This document shows, piece by piece, positions 10,028-22,000 of a DNA stretch of 64,000 nt (position 1 is its first letter; every line of letters begins with the position of its first letter). Made by a program: the position numbers and the translations under genes. The notes below the pieces were generated by a model that ran no database searches, was not told where the DNA came from, and saw only the letters and a list, made by a program, of their open reading frames with translations. This DNA is from Phymatolithon calcareum. Lineage: Eukaryota; Rhodophyta; Florideophyceae; Hapalidiales. The DNA lies in contig OZ345352.1 of the NCBI GenBank assembly GCA_977006965.1, positions 1,736,001-1,800,000 of the forward strand, read 5' to 3'.

Positions 10028-12359
10028 CCTTCAGGAGTAACTTCAGAGAAGAACGTATGTATTCAAAGGAAGTGCCAGAAAGAAGAAAAAACGATGAATG
10101 GCAGTACACGAAGAAAGATATCGCCGCGATGGAGACCAGAGAGCCGTTCGGTGAAGCGGTAAAGCATATCTAAGCAAACCAATCGTCGCAAGCACTTCGA
10201 TCGAAATTTCTGGAAATGGAAGGAGACCGCCTAGAATCGAAGCGGAAAAGAAAGATACCATACGACAAAACAAGAGAATTGCCAGCAATCCTCAAGTTCC
10301 CCAAGGTGAAGCACAGACAACTCGCACTGCAGTATGCCTGTGGCAGATTCCCACAGGTGTCAACAACAAGTATGACTAAAGAATTCGGCACCAGAGCCAG
10401 AGAGCATATGGAGACCCTTGAACGCACGCTAGCAGGGTACGAACTCGAAGGAGAAAAACGACTGGAAACAGAAAAGGCGCTAGATGAGCTCTTACTATTT
10501 AGCAAGACACTCATAGGAGAACGAAGAAGGCCTGCATTAATCCGCAGAATGCAAGGCAAAAAGTGGTCGAGTCCAAGCACCAACAATCCCGTAGAGGACT
10601 GAGATAGGACTACTTTGAGTCCTAAGTTTTCCCGTCTGCGATTCTAATGGACGTTTTGTGAGCTACACAAAGGTAGGTAGCACCAGAGGAAGCCTTGCCC
10701 ATATCTTCGGAAGTCTGTGGGGCTTTTAAATAAACTTGAAAGGAAAAAAAAAAGTAACTTCAGAGAGCACGGCTCAGTTACTGCTGGGACTGTTTCCTCT
10801 TCCAACCTCTGTTGGAGCTCCATATCTAGGATATCCTTTGCCTTCTTCGCCTTCTCTCTATACCATTGACGCGCTGCTGTGTCAATGGGGAGTCTGGAGC
10901 ATCTCGTAGCCCGATGCAGCACAGCATTGAGATTTCGAATTCGTCGTTCATGATTTCCGAGGTCTTTTTTCCCTTTCATCGAGTCTCCAAACATGTCAAA
11001 CTCGCTCAGTTGATGCATATCCGCGGCCTTTAGCTCTTGTAGGGTTTTTGCTGTGCACGACTCGTGTGTCAAAACCTCCAGAACGGATCCTCCAATAAAC
11101 GACACGTTCACGACGGCCTTTTACGGATTTTCAATTCCCACGTATAGCTCAGCCAATAGGGCCTTCTCATTTGACCGCTGCAAACCTCTGAAATAAAGCG
11201 GAGTGAGCTGGTCAGCACCATGGATAGGCTGAGTCCTCATCATATTTTTCCTTTTCAGTCTCTCCTTCAAGGTGAGGCGGCGTGCTGCAGGCTCTGGGAA
11301 CTCTTCCTTGTCCATAGGGCGTGTGCTGCCTTTCACGCCCCCAGGCGAGGCGGCTTTCGGGGATTCCGTAGATTTTGCTCCAGTGGTAGTTCCCTCATGG
11401 TGGTGCACGTTCGAGTTGAATTGTACTGCCCTCCTGTCGCTCTCCGGTACTGGTGGGGGACCATTGTTCTTCTCACGCGCCACTTGCGCCCATGTCTTTG
11501 TGCTCTTGTTGTTTGCCGGATTTGTCGATGTTGCTGGGGCGTTTACGAGCCTCCGAAGCTCTCGGATTTCAGCTTCCATTACTGTCATCTTGTGTAGAAC
11601 TTGGGTCATAATTGCCTTCATGGGCTCATCGCCATTGACAGCAATGCCATCCGCCTTCTTCACCGATGCCGTATTGCTGTTCACTCCATCCTTCGCCAAT
11701 GCCGTTTCCTATTTTTTCTCCGTTTCTGCAAGCTGTATAGCCATCATCATTACGAGAGGGTTTAGTGTGCGCATGCAGTGCATGCACTTACATGCCACAC
11801 AATTACCCTCCTGTGCGCTTGTGATATTGAAGTGTGAGTCCAGGCTTTGTTTATGCGGCGGGAACTTTGGGCATCTCACTCCCTTCCGTACCGCGTTGAA
11901 CCTCATTTTCCATTCGTGCGGTTGATTTCCACGTTCCGTTGCAAGTATCGTCCGTTCTTTCAGAGCACTCCGGCTCTCTTCAGTCTCACTTCCTTCATCA
12001 CTCACTTTCTCGCTGTTTTCTTCGTCTCCCCGCTGTGATCGGATCTCATAACCGTTTGATGCTGACATGTCGGATTCTGCTTCCGACTCCATTCCACTGT
12101 GTTGAGGCTCGGGCCTCTCTGCTTCGAAACAGGAGTATTTCAGGCTGCTCACTGGCGTCGAGTGCTCTGAATAGGGGACTGGCACGCTGATTGTGAGGTC
12201 CTTCTCTCGGCATACGCTACAGACTGATTCAAGGTCAAATTTTGAGCAGCTAACATGGAGCCCACCGTTGAACTTCCAGCATACGGCTCCTTCGGCGACA
12301 GGGCCAGACTCTCGGCACCGCTGCTCCACACAGAGTGCTGCTTCACCCCCTTGTGTCAT
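9969..12359 (-). pseudogene. LINE-A ORF1 with PHD-like zinc finger (broken, interrupted by LINE-B)
   Basis: The first ATG in frame is at 12359 (MTQGGEAALC). Residues 10-50 form a PHD-like zinc finger: C10, C15, C27, H35, C38, C47 and C50, with Phe30 where the fourth cysteine is expected. A second cysteine cluster (CVACKCMHC) lies about 200 residues in. Acidic/serine-rich and basic regions follow, with TWAQVARE further on. The frame is broken by TAG at 11709-11711 and TAA at 11121-11123 but is otherwise continuous. LINE-B (10050-10752) splits the last part. With it removed, ORF1 ends at TAG 9969-9971, overlapping the start of ORF2 by 59 bases in another frame. The presumed role is RNA or chromatin binding during retrotransposition. 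Confidence 0.8.
10036..10766 (+). mobile_element. 5'-truncated LINE-B nested in LINE-A
   Basis: The body 10050-10752 is flanked by AGTAACTTCAGAGA at 10036-10049 and 10753-10766, a perfect 14-bp target-site duplication. It ends in TTTAAATAAACTTGAAAGG plus an A run. The open frame 10216-10602 encodes the C-terminus of LINE-B ORF2 (LESKRKRKIPYDKT, LKFPKVKHRQLALQYACGRFP, EKALDELLLFSKTL). Relative to the 30740 copy a small deletion removes the MEN segment after the last motif and alters the end. It has opposite orientation to its host LINE-A. Confidence 0.9.
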
Positions 12360-12444
12360 CTCCTTCTCATTCACCCACAAAGCGTCGTCTCGTGCTTCCC
12401 GAGATTCTCCCGGGGTCACGGCTGCATCCGACAGAGTGACAAAG

Positions 12445-12754
12445 CTTTGCTACATACGCCCTACCGATTAGAAGTTATCATAAGTGGTGGAAGGGCACAG
12501 TGCCCAATGCTGGAATATGGCCCACCAGTGATTTAGAGAGAGAAGTGCTGTAACTCAATCTGCACTTCTCAACACAGTCCAATCCCTCTAACTGCAAACG
12601 TTCGGGACACGTAGTACATTTTCTGTTGAATGGGTTTTCCGGTCGGAGGGTTCTGTCATACAATCAAAATTCGAGGAAATTAACTTCATGGCCACCAAAA
12701 AAATGGTAATACGAATACGACGGCGCTCTGTAAGCATGTCGTCGTATTCTCTGC
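12445..12754. other. dispersed repeat pieces, no gene
   Basis: 12460-12560 resembles 48700-48790 (GCCCACCA-TGATT-AGAGAG, GCTGTAA). 12660-12700 resembles 14680-14700 and 16480-16510, which are MULE-associated terminal sequence. No coding feature is supported. Confidence 0.4.
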
Positions 12755-12915
12755 AACGCTCGACAAACAACATTTCCGCACTAACCACTCCGAAATCATA
12801 GAAAAGAAGGAGCTCTTGCCACATGTGGGCGACAACGCTGGATCAAGCTTTGACAACGTTGTCAACGTCGGCACCTCCTGCAACACATCAATGGACAAGG
12901 CCACAGTCATTACAG
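12755..12915 (+). pseudogene. MULE transposase N-terminal fragment
   Basis: Nucleotide match to 16690-16810: the sequence around CACTCCGAAA, GAAGAAGGAGCTC and GTTGTCAACGTCG corresponds to the start of the MULE transposase at 16713. Frames are broken. It is evidently an older copy of the same transposon. Confidence 0.6.
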
Positions 12916-14309
12916 TACCGTAGCTTTCCATGCGTACTTACACCATGAAGGATCACCAAGGGCAAACCCTAGAACCGCTGCTTACAGCTTACAGCTGCTT
13001 TCCACTGCTTACAGGTGCTTACACTATACGCATTACAGCAACGCAGCGCTGTGTTTCGCGCCGGCGTAGAGCATATGTAAATGTCAAATCGCTGGAACCA
13101 CGAGAAGAACTATCTCGAGTTCATCCATGCTTTCTTGCTCGCGCAGCAGTCGAGCACATGATGGAGTCCGTCATTCCTCTGAACGGCCGGAGTTTGTATG
13201 CCTTCCGGATGGACATAAATGGATATTTTTCCGTTTCATCTGCGTTCGCACACACAAGGAATATCATTCGGGCTTTGTGGCGTTTCCGTCTGGGAAGCTC
13301 TTGACGGGCAATTGTACTGTTAGGGGCCAGTTCATATAAAAGTCCAAACTCGTTCGCATTTCAAATGTCATTGAGAGCGTATTTTGAAATTTCTTGTTTG
13401 ATGCGTGGCATATCCCTGGCGATAGCAGCGTCGTTCACATCTCCACTTTCTCCATGAGGCGTGAACTTTCTGAAGCCATGTCGTTTCTTAAAGCGGTCGA
13501 GCCTTCCAGTCTAGAACTTCTAATGCAGTTTCTTTTCAATTGGTAATTGCAATTTTGCCAGATCTATCAGTTGTTCGCCTTTCATTTTGATCATGTCACT
13601 AGAAACAACCAGGAAACGGCAATAGATGTCACAAACCCACTACATTGTCCAGACCCTCAAACTAGATTCCGATTTTCGCTTACGTCCTTCCGAACAGACC
13701 GCAGAACGGACGGCATCTGCATGGAGTGAATACAAGATATGACGTCAAGATGGAGTGAATGCGAGCTTTAGCTCATTTTTCGCCCATGCGGCGATACGTT
13801 CTAGTATTTACCACATTCCTGCGCTCGCCAGACTGTAGCATTCGTCCAGAATACTGTTTTTCTCGGCAATGGAAAGGTAGTGTAATGACTTGGGCATTCT
13901 CCGGAACGATAAGATGTATTGCGCAAGCTTCTCTGGAAGACAGCAGAAGACTAGAGAATGATATATAGCGCTGCGTGCTGCATCAACGGCGGGAAAACAG
14001 GGCAATTTCAATCACTTTTGCCTAGCTATATTCCAAAAGTGGTCGAATTTTGAAAAGAATGATACGATAGTTAACCTTTCTCGCCCTCTTCTCGCACGAT
14101 CAACAACTTGTCATTAACTTCCCATGTGAAAACTGTCCTCAAAATTTAACGAAAAAGAAAGGCCTAATTTTTCAGGTTCTCAATTTGCAAGTTTGCATCC
14201 CACCTTTAAATTTAGATATTTTTCTGCACTTTTTCGATTGGGAAATGTTGCTCGTTTGCAGTTATGCAGATTTTCAGAAAAATGGTTTCAGTTAGAGGGG
14301 CTTGACTGT
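12916..14309. other. unassigned region
   Basis: About 13060-13340 keeps a plus-strand frame (LPDGHKWIFFRFICVRTHKEYHSG, given in part) that looks protein-like but matches nothing I know. 13340-14309 shows no supported gene. 12975-13020 has a small local repeat of CTGCTTACAG-type units. Confidence 0.3.
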
Positions 14310-14690
14310 AAATAAATTTAAAACATAACTCGGACTGCATCCAACATCGATTTTGCTGTACTCCGTCGGAACTAAATAGCAGTTGATACTGGCCGAAGAA
14401 AATGTCCGAAATCAACTACTTAAATAAGAACGTAAGCGAAGGATTGTAGAGCAACGAAAAGTCTTTCAGGTGTCATGAACAGAAATCCAATCCAATCCAT
14501 CACAACAATTCCCGTCCAAGCCCAACTACGCGACATTAGAAAGTTCAGCTTTTCAAATCATATGGATTTCTGCTTAATTGAAGGTCCTTTTGTCAATTTT
14601 CATTGCATCTGAGAGACATATCATATGGCATGGAATGACATTATCCGGAATGAAGTACTACCTGAAACGGTTCGAGAAAATTCACGACAT
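14310..14690. repeat. dispersed repeat R3, copy 1
   Basis: 14310-14500 matches 47960-48080 (GTAAGCGAAGGATTGTAG, CAACGAAAAGTCT) and 14500-14690 matches 48830-48930 (GTCCAAGCCCAAC, CGACATTAGAAAGTTCAG, GATTATCCG). It borders MULE-type terminal sequence at 14690-14800 and may belong to the same element family. Confidence 0.5.
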
Positions 14691-14869
14691 GGCCACCAAA
14701 AATGGGAAATATTCACTACATGGACACCCTTCACCTAACCTACTCCTCATCCCTAGCCAAGCGTACTATCATAACTCACCCTAGTCAAAACTACTACTCA
14801 TCTGTTTGCAAAAGAAATCTATGCGACAGTAAATTTATTGTGCGCGCTACTCCCTATGCTTTAGATCCC

Positions 14870-15195
14870 CGTCGCAAGTAGCATCTCTGTCATCTTAGGC
14901 GTTAAGGTCGATAATCATTGACTGATACGCTTTTTAAACGTTTTTATCGTATCGCCTCAACACCATTGTGGATGTTAGTCCTCCCGCATGTCTGCAAGAA
15001 GTGGCCAGTGTTTCCGAACGACGGCCAGTGACGGGCACTTGTTGCCCTTCCCCACGAGATGGCCTTGCCCATTGACGTGTTCCGGGAGATTACGACGTTG
15101 ATAACGTCGCCAAAGCTTGATCCAGCTCTGTAAATGCAACCCGCAGAACTGCATAATCTGCAAAAGTGCAAGTGAAACAGTCCACCTAACGCGCA
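14870..15195 (-). mobile_element. internally deleted MULE derivative
   Basis: The minus-strand frame 15171-14944 starts like the MULE transposase N-terminus (SSFGDVINVVISRNTSMGK; compare SRFDDVVNVVITRNAS) and passes directly into its C-terminal zinc-knuckle region (RHWPSFGNTGHF, CGRTNIHNGVEA; compare RHCSSCGQTSDF, CGRLNIHNLFEA). The central roughly 600 residues, including the catalytic core, are absent. The DNA downstream still matches the transposase 3' end (SMIIDL). It is a non-autonomous deletion product. Confidence 0.7.
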
Positions 15196-16479
15196 ACGCC
15201 TAAATTATAACTAAAAAGAACATACCCCTTGCAAACCTGCAACTGAAAAGTTGGAGGACTCAACAATTACTTTTCTTTTAATCTTTGAGTGTCGCATGAA
15301 CCGTGTTGCAGCGAAGTTCATCAATTCCGATCTGGAGGACGCCACGAACGGGCATGGTCGAGAGCATGTGCAGTTCAAACACTTGGCCCTCGCTATAAGG
15401 ATCTTTGACAGAAGAGGTGAGTGCGACACGTAAGGTCATCAATGCAGCACAGCGTGCCATATGGACTGAGCACAAGAGCTCACTCGTGCAATCGAAGATG
15501 ATTGATTGGTTTATTAGCTATCGTATTATATAAGAGGCGCGAGTGGATCTGACCAATGGAACTTCAAAATTTGAGTCAAGATTTTATTCAAATGACTGTA
15601 TGATAAATCTCCTCAATTTGCAAACATCCATAACTGCAAAAGGATCTTTCCACATTAGCTTTACGTTAAAAGAGGGACTACTGTAAACTAATTTCTGTCG
15701 AGGTCTCGAAAGAGATGAACAACTTTCCCTGACCGCACGAGTCTGAGGGGCTTCGACTCGCAACGTGGCATCTCGTAAGTAGTAGACGCCTCTCACGGAC
15801 TCTCAAACTCTGGTCGAAAAGACGCTCTTCAGGAACTGGAAAGTCCGCCAATTCCATCTGTATCATATTCATTGCCAATTTCAGTAGCACAATTAAATCA
15901 TATCTAATCCTATCATACATCATCGATGACATCCTCCATTAGATTTGTTCTTCGCTTACAGTAAATTGCGTGCAAAATGAGGACCTAAATTGTAACGATT
16001 TCACTCTTACACTGCTTACACTTGTACGACAACTACGATTGCTATGTTGCGCATTGCAGTAAATGTTATAACTGTAGTGCAAAATGCCACGTATGCAAAT
16101 ACACGGGTGTTATAAATGTCTTTGCAAAGTTTCTGCATATCGTAGTTTTATTAGTCCAAATTAGATTCCAACAATGAAATAGGAAGTGGAACCTAGATCA
16201 GCTTTTTCTATTCAAAAATTTAGTTTAGTTTAGAATCAAAGATGTGATAATCGAGTACATAAGACGAACCGACGTCGCACTTTCCTCAAGAAGGCAAGAC
16301 GAAACCACTCCGAGTAAAGTCAAAGAGTGTCTAAAGGTCGATAAGTGTACTACCTCTTGACCAAGAAAGAAAGCTAAACCTAAAACTAAAGTAAAAATTC
16401 CATTCCAACATTTAAAAGGTCCAATAAAAATCGAACACAATATCATAAGGACAATATCATAATAATAAGTCGTTATATA
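15196..16479. other. unassigned AT-rich region
   Basis: No supported gene. 15584-15690 read on the minus strand begins ACAGTAGTCCCTCTTTTAAC, which superficially resembles pogo/Tigger-type ends, but no matching partner end was found. 15950-16480 shows nothing recognisable. Confidence 0.3.
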
Positions 16480-16566
16480 AAATACTTTGAGGAAATTCGA
16501 TAAATACCCACCAAAAGTGGTGAAAGTACGCTAAACATCCAACCAAGCCAAAACTACTACTCAACC
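16480..16566 (+). repeat. MULE-associated terminal sequence
   Basis: TTGAGGAAATT ... CCAAAAGTGGTGAAAGTACGCTAAA ... AAAACTACTACTC (given in parts) recurs in inverse orientation at 23231-23310 and, more diverged, at 14680-14800. It lies about 150-230 bases before the MULE transposase start, where a terminal or subterminal repeat is expected. Confidence 0.5.
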
Positions 16567-16712
16567 GTTACGTGGAGCGCTGACAATTGCGTTTTTTGAA
16601 GGGAAAAAAGGGAAGTCGCTACTACTTCCCCTTTATCCAACTTTTGTCCACATGTTCGAATTTATCTGACAAGCTCAACGCACAACGCTCCCGCACTACT
16701 CACTCCGAAACC

Positions 16713-18970
16713 ATGAACAAGAAGAAGCTCGTGCTAAAGGTGGGAGACTATTTTGGATCAAGGTTCGATGATGTCGTTAACGTCGTGATCACCCGCAACG
16801 CGTCTATCAGGTAGGTACACCTCGTGGAGAGGCGCGACAAGCAGCGTCTGACACTCATCTGTAGCCAGCGAACAGCTTGCATCTTCCGCGTGAACGTCAG
16901 CGCGCTGCTGAGCGTCAGGGGTGTCAGGATCACCAAGTCAATCGGACACAGCTGTGCTGGAGGCCGCTCAAGGGAGCGTCAGTTCAAGAGTGAGCTACTC
17001 GCGCGGCGGACGCCGCTGGTGACTGAATTTGCTGCCACAAGAGGCCGAGCAAGTGGAAGTGCCGCACAGCTGACGGAAATGGTCCGCAAAAAAAGCGGTG
17101 TCGTCTTACAGCGCACACAGGTGCACACCATAGTGGCTTCCAAGCTGGGGACGAATGTCCACCACCTGGCGCAAATCAGAATACTGCGCTCGTATCTGAC
17201 CGTACTGCGGCAGCGCGATCACGGCGGAGTGTACAGTCTCACAACAACTCATCTTTCTGGGACGACTCGGCAGCAGCTCCACAGCATTTTCTGTTGCCCA
17301 AAGTGTGCAATGGACACCTGGGCGGCCTTCAACAGTTTCGTCAGTGCTGACGCGGCCCTGTTGTGGTTGTAATCAGGAAGGTCGTGTTCAATCGGATTCT
17401 TGCCAGTTTATTGAACAAGGCGACGCTTGTCTGCCTTAAGTACTAATTTCTACCCACTCGGAACGTACTCTACAATAGTACAGTTACCGGGACATTATTG
17501 CCTGGGTATCCTTATTAGGATCCCAGGAAATATCAATGGTCGATTAGGGCTCAACAATGTACACGACACAATATAGGTTTCGTGTACTCCCGATTTCGGA
17601 GCTCGAGATAAGCATGAGGTCAACGTAATCCATATGGTTGAGAAGAAGTAATTGCCGGCGCTCGGAACACATATCTGTTCCGTTTCGTGCAGCGCTTGTA
17701 TCACTTCACGACAGGCCCACCTGATCACAGTGATGCAGGGACTGCTTTTCACCCCAGCGACGTATGATTCCAAAAGACAGGCGACAACTCTGGCCTTCGG
17801 CATCGCGCAGGGAGAGAGCTCACGCAACTGGAAGAATTTCCTCTGCAACTGTATTGCATACTTCCCAAACATTACGATCGTAATGGCAGACGGCGCCAAA
17901 GGTCTGTACTCGGCGGAGGTGTCAGAACTGCTCTCTTCCCATAACGTAACAGGCACGAGGTGCGCCTGGCATCTGCTTTGGAAGAATCTTCGATCGGCGG
18001 GAATCAAGCACAGGGATACAGAGCGTGCTGTACTGTGGTCGGTAGTCTACGCCAGAACTGACAAATATGCAAACCAGTTGCTCGAGCAGCTCAAGGCAGA
18101 CAACGAGCCGCTGGTGACGTGGTTTTTGGAGTGCATGCACACGTGCGCAACGTACGAGTTCCTTCGTCGTGGACTCTCCCGTCTGGGGGTCGTGAGCTCA
18201 AACAGCTCTGAGGAGACCAACAGTGCGCTTGTCAAAGTGCGTGCCGAACCAATCTGTAGCCTTTTGGCCTCTGTAATCGGGCGAATGTCCGACGAACGCT
18301 TCAAACGAGGTCGCATAGCTCACCAGATGTTGACAGAGTGCACATTGCTAACGGATTATTGCTACAAGAAGCACCAGGAAAATATTTTCCGAGCGGAGAA
18401 GCTGCTTGTGGAGCCGGAGGTCATCGAAAGCGGCACGCTGAGCTGTTTTGTTCACAGTGAAGTGACACCATTCAATGTGACCGTTAGCAGAAACTACCGC
18501 GCAACATGCCCTTGCCGCCACTTTTAAGAGCACCAGCGGCCATGCAGCCACGTTTCTGGGCGCTTGGTGCAGAATCGGATCGCTTTCGACCCGTGGAACA
18601 GCACTGTTTCTGGGACATATGTCTGTTACGAACATGGGCCAAGTAACACGAGGGCAGCATCACGCGTGTTGCAGTTACTGGTGACCAGCCAGTACAGGAT
18701 GATTTGGTGCCATTTGAAGTTGTCGTTGAGCCGGGCCGTAAGCGCAAGAAGCCTTACGTGCCGTCCGAAATGAGGGCCCGTCACTGCTCCTCGTGTGGAC
18801 AAACCAGTGACTTCTCAAAGAAATGTGGTAGGCTCAACATACACAACCTTTTCGAGGCGAAGCGAAACCACATCGACAAAGGGGCTCAGTCCATGATCGT
18901 CGACCTCACCGTCTTCGATGACGGAGATGCTGTCAGTAGTTGCGACGAAGAGCTAAACCAGAGGGAGTAG
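16713..18970 (+). pseudogene. MULE (Mutator-like) transposase, decayed
   Basis: The start ATG is 16713 (MNKKKLVLKVGDYF). After a stop at 16812 the frame continues with a MuDR-type DNA-binding domain (LICSQRTACIFRVNVSAL ... SIGHSCAG, C and H ligands). The transposase core is in 17652-18527: a GLLFTPATYDSKRQATTLAFGIA block, MADGAKGLYSAEV carrying the second catalytic Asp, GTRCAWHLLWKN with the typical C..H motif, and ETNSALVKVRAEPI. A SWIM zinc finger (CPC ... PCSH) is split by TAA at 18525-18527. A zinc-knuckle-like CSSCGQTSDFSKKC, with Asp where His is expected, lies near 18790. The part around 17372-17650, which should hold the first catalytic Asp, is out of frame. The product cannot be full length. 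Confidence 0.85.
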
Positions 18971-19034
18971 CGTAGACAATATATTTCACTGTCGCATAGA
19001 GTGCTCTGAGAAACTGATGAGTAATAGGTTCGGC

Positions 19035-22000
19035 TAGTGTCTATGTGACGAACACCCTCAATTGAGGGAATTTCCCTCAATTCAGGTTGGATTTAAAAGC
19101 TCAAGAACGTTTGTAAGAAGAATGCGGAACATTTTTTTAGCGCCATATTCGGAAAGGTGACCTTTTCTTCTTGGTGGGGAGTACTCCTTTTACTACCTTA
19201 AATCGCGTCGTTCGCCGGTAGGAACAAAAATCTGTTGGTCACTCAGAAAAAAAACATCTGCCGTGCCTCGAGAAAAAGACCCGCGCCGAGTGGTCGGTGC
19301 AGCCGTACACACCAAAGCAACATCATTAACAAGTCTCGCAGAGTGCTGCCGACTTTATGGAGCGTTTTAAAAGTCAAAAAAGGTGAACGGCACTGTTCAA
19401 GAGGTGCAAGTTGATGAAATCAGGGTCGCTTGAGCACGTCACTTCGCTTGAAATGGGTCCTTGTTCAGAAACCAAGCGAGAAGTCTAAGATTAAGACTAT
19501 CAATATTGTTAACGTCAAGGCAGGGAAGGCTGACGAAGGCGTTCATTCCTCTCGAATGGTTGTATCGAGTCCTAGCAGGCAAAATTCTGTACCTCGAACG
19601 CCGGATTACAGTACTCGCGGTCGAACATCTTCTTCGCCAAACGCCGACTTCCCCGTTCAGCATAAACCACACTCTCGACAGAAGGCAACACAAACCTATC
19701 ATACAGTCAACAGGAGCTCTGAACGCCCTCTTGCGGGCTCTCTCGCCTATAACCTGCATGGTTCTTGGAAAAATATTCGCAAGAGGAGCTTGATATCATT
19801 GCATGAGACTGTGCGCAGAGTATATTTGCTCCTAGAGTGCCACAGTTCGAGCGCCAAGTTCTATGTCCAGTTGGGGGAAGGATTCCCCGTCAGTTCTGGA
19901 AAGTTCGCACTATAAACGGAAAAGTTATATCCGAGAATAGTGGCATCTGGTTCCACACACCGTACGATTCTTTCATTACGATGTTTCGCCGAGTGCACCT
20001 GCGAACAATTCTTTCTTTGGCATCCGCTAAGCTGAAACGAATAGGAACAATGGAGGCTAAGATATTCGGAATACTCGTCCTCATGAGTTGGGCGCAAAGA
20101 GATTTATGGAAGTCTTCCATGGGGAACAAGAAATTCCTCGCTCCTTCATTTTCAAACAGTGGGATGACAAGAGCCAGGTTCTCCGAGTACCTCCGGTGCG
20201 TCACATTCACCGTGTAACCAAGTGAGCAAGGCATTATGTTGTCTGTACAATATCGGTAGAAGCTCGTTCAGGATTTTGTCGATGCTATTAATGATCACAA
20301 AAAACCCAATGTGTTTCTGTTAGACCTAGTTTCCTTTGACAAGTTCATATCTCTTTGGCATGGCAACGGAGGCCATTAGTGTAACGCCAGGCTCCAAAGA
20401 ACCCGACGCCACGTGGGAGAGAAAAGCCCAAGAGTGGAGAGAGAAGAAAAGAGCGGGAGAGACAAGACAAAAGAGGAGGAAAGAAAGACAAGCAACCAAA
20501 ACCCCCAGACCAGCGGACAAAATGGGCGTCCACCATCGTAGTACTCCATGGCTTTGCGGGAACGCAAGCGGTCGTGAACGTAGAACACGAGCGCAAGGCT
20601 ACGCCAAACAGGGCTTCAGAAGATTGACGAGGTAGATGAGGGTGAATAGAGATAGACGCGACTTGAACCAGGGCGAAGTCGGTAATGCAGGTCACGGAGG
20701 AAACTCCACAGCTTTGCGGGAACACAAGCGGTCGCATGGATGAGATATGAGGGCGAGGGTGCGCCGAACAGGGCCTCGGAAGCTCGACGTGAGGAGCACT
20801 TAGGTCCAGATGATACGCGCAACTTGCAACACAAACCGGGCAAGATTGCCAAACGGTAACTCCAGCGATCGTGTGGACGAAAACGAGCGCGGGCCTTCGA
20901 GGAAACGAAGAAGAATAAGCGTGGAGACTAGTCGAACGGACGTCCACTGCGCCGCTTACGACATGACGAAAGGCAAAAGAGTAAGGAAGGAGAAAACGTC
21001 GCCGTCTTTAGACGGCGACCATGGCTTGGCCGTCGACCTTCGCACGGACGAACGAAAAAGGGAAAGGGAAACTTGAACGCGGTTGTCGACGCCCTTGCTT
21101 GCGCGCCGAAACGGTTGCGGTCAGGAAAGGGTGGGAAGAACTCCGACTCCGCGTGGTCGAAGGGACTGTCAGGCGAACATATCTCGTGCTTGATCCAAGC
21201 AATCGAGCCAGAATCCGAAGCACTCCCCCACCTTCCTTTACTCAGAGGAAGGAACTAACTAGCTTATATACTACAACCTACGCAAAAGACAGCGATGCAG
21301 CGTATAGGCACACGGGAGACACGTGCAAGTATGGCACAACAGATCACCTACCACAAGCGGCATGACTATCGCCATCCAAGTTGTGCGGCGTACAGTCGCG
21401 AGAGGAAAAAGAGACCGCCTTGGGACAGCGACATAACAGCGGGCGCTACAATTGAATTGAAAATGGCCTCCTTCAGTACATCGCCATCCACCGTAAACCA
21501 GAGAAATGTTATAAGTTACAGAATTCAGCCTAAGGAAGACTTGAGATAATGCTACATCTTGAGCTGGGGACCACGGCAGAGGGCGAGAAGCAAAACGGTT
21601 TAGAAGGTGAACTGCCGATTATACAGTTGTACTGCGCCGTCTTGTGTCCCCATACTCTGGTACAAGGCGCCATGTCCTACCGGATTCATTTTGCCTCGCG
21701 CAATATTCATCCATGTTCTTTGCTCCAGCGGCGGTGTTGAAAGCCACTTAACTCCCCCAAAGATGGAAAGTAAGCCACAAGTGGCATGATGACTGCTTTA
21801 GCGGTTCAAAACAACTACAGAGTCTGACTAGTTAAGAAATTAACCCTCGTGTTCTCATCATGTTATGGACTTGCTGGCGCCGCAATAAACATATGTGGCA
21901 CTTCAACTGGTAGAAACTGTTTTGCTAAGCATGTTGAACACATCCATGAGCTTGATGCGTTTGATGAGCCTAATAATGAGTAGCTTTCGTTGGCAAAAAA

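Larger units (their letters stand above)
6748..12444 (-). mobile_element. full-length LINE-A retrotransposon with 15-bp target-site duplication
   Basis: GACAGAGTGACAAAG occurs at 6748-6762 and again at 12430-12444. Between them lies a complete non-LTR element on the minus strand (5' end near 12429, 3' end at 6763, about 4.95 kb once the nested LINE-B is discounted). It has ORF1 with a PHD-like zinc finger, an ORF2 that overlaps the end of ORF1, APE-type endonuclease, reverse transcriptase, a C-terminal domain, a 3' untranslated region and a 3' tail of CTT repeats instead of poly(A). Both ORFs carry stops or frameshifts, so this copy is dead. Shorter copies with the same 3' end lie at 41727-42372 and 51292-51589. 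Confidence 0.92.

Noticed and set aside
8390-11711. Stop-codon reassignment to explain in-frame TAG/TAA in LINE-A
   Set aside because: Host genes and the two-gene transposon use TAA/TAG as normal terminators, and LINE-A also has frameshifts. Ordinary decay is simpler.
15584-15690. pogo/Tigger-type terminal repeat (ACAGTAGTCCCTC)
   Set aside because: No matching inverse end or transposase was found nearby, so the resemblance alone is not enough.
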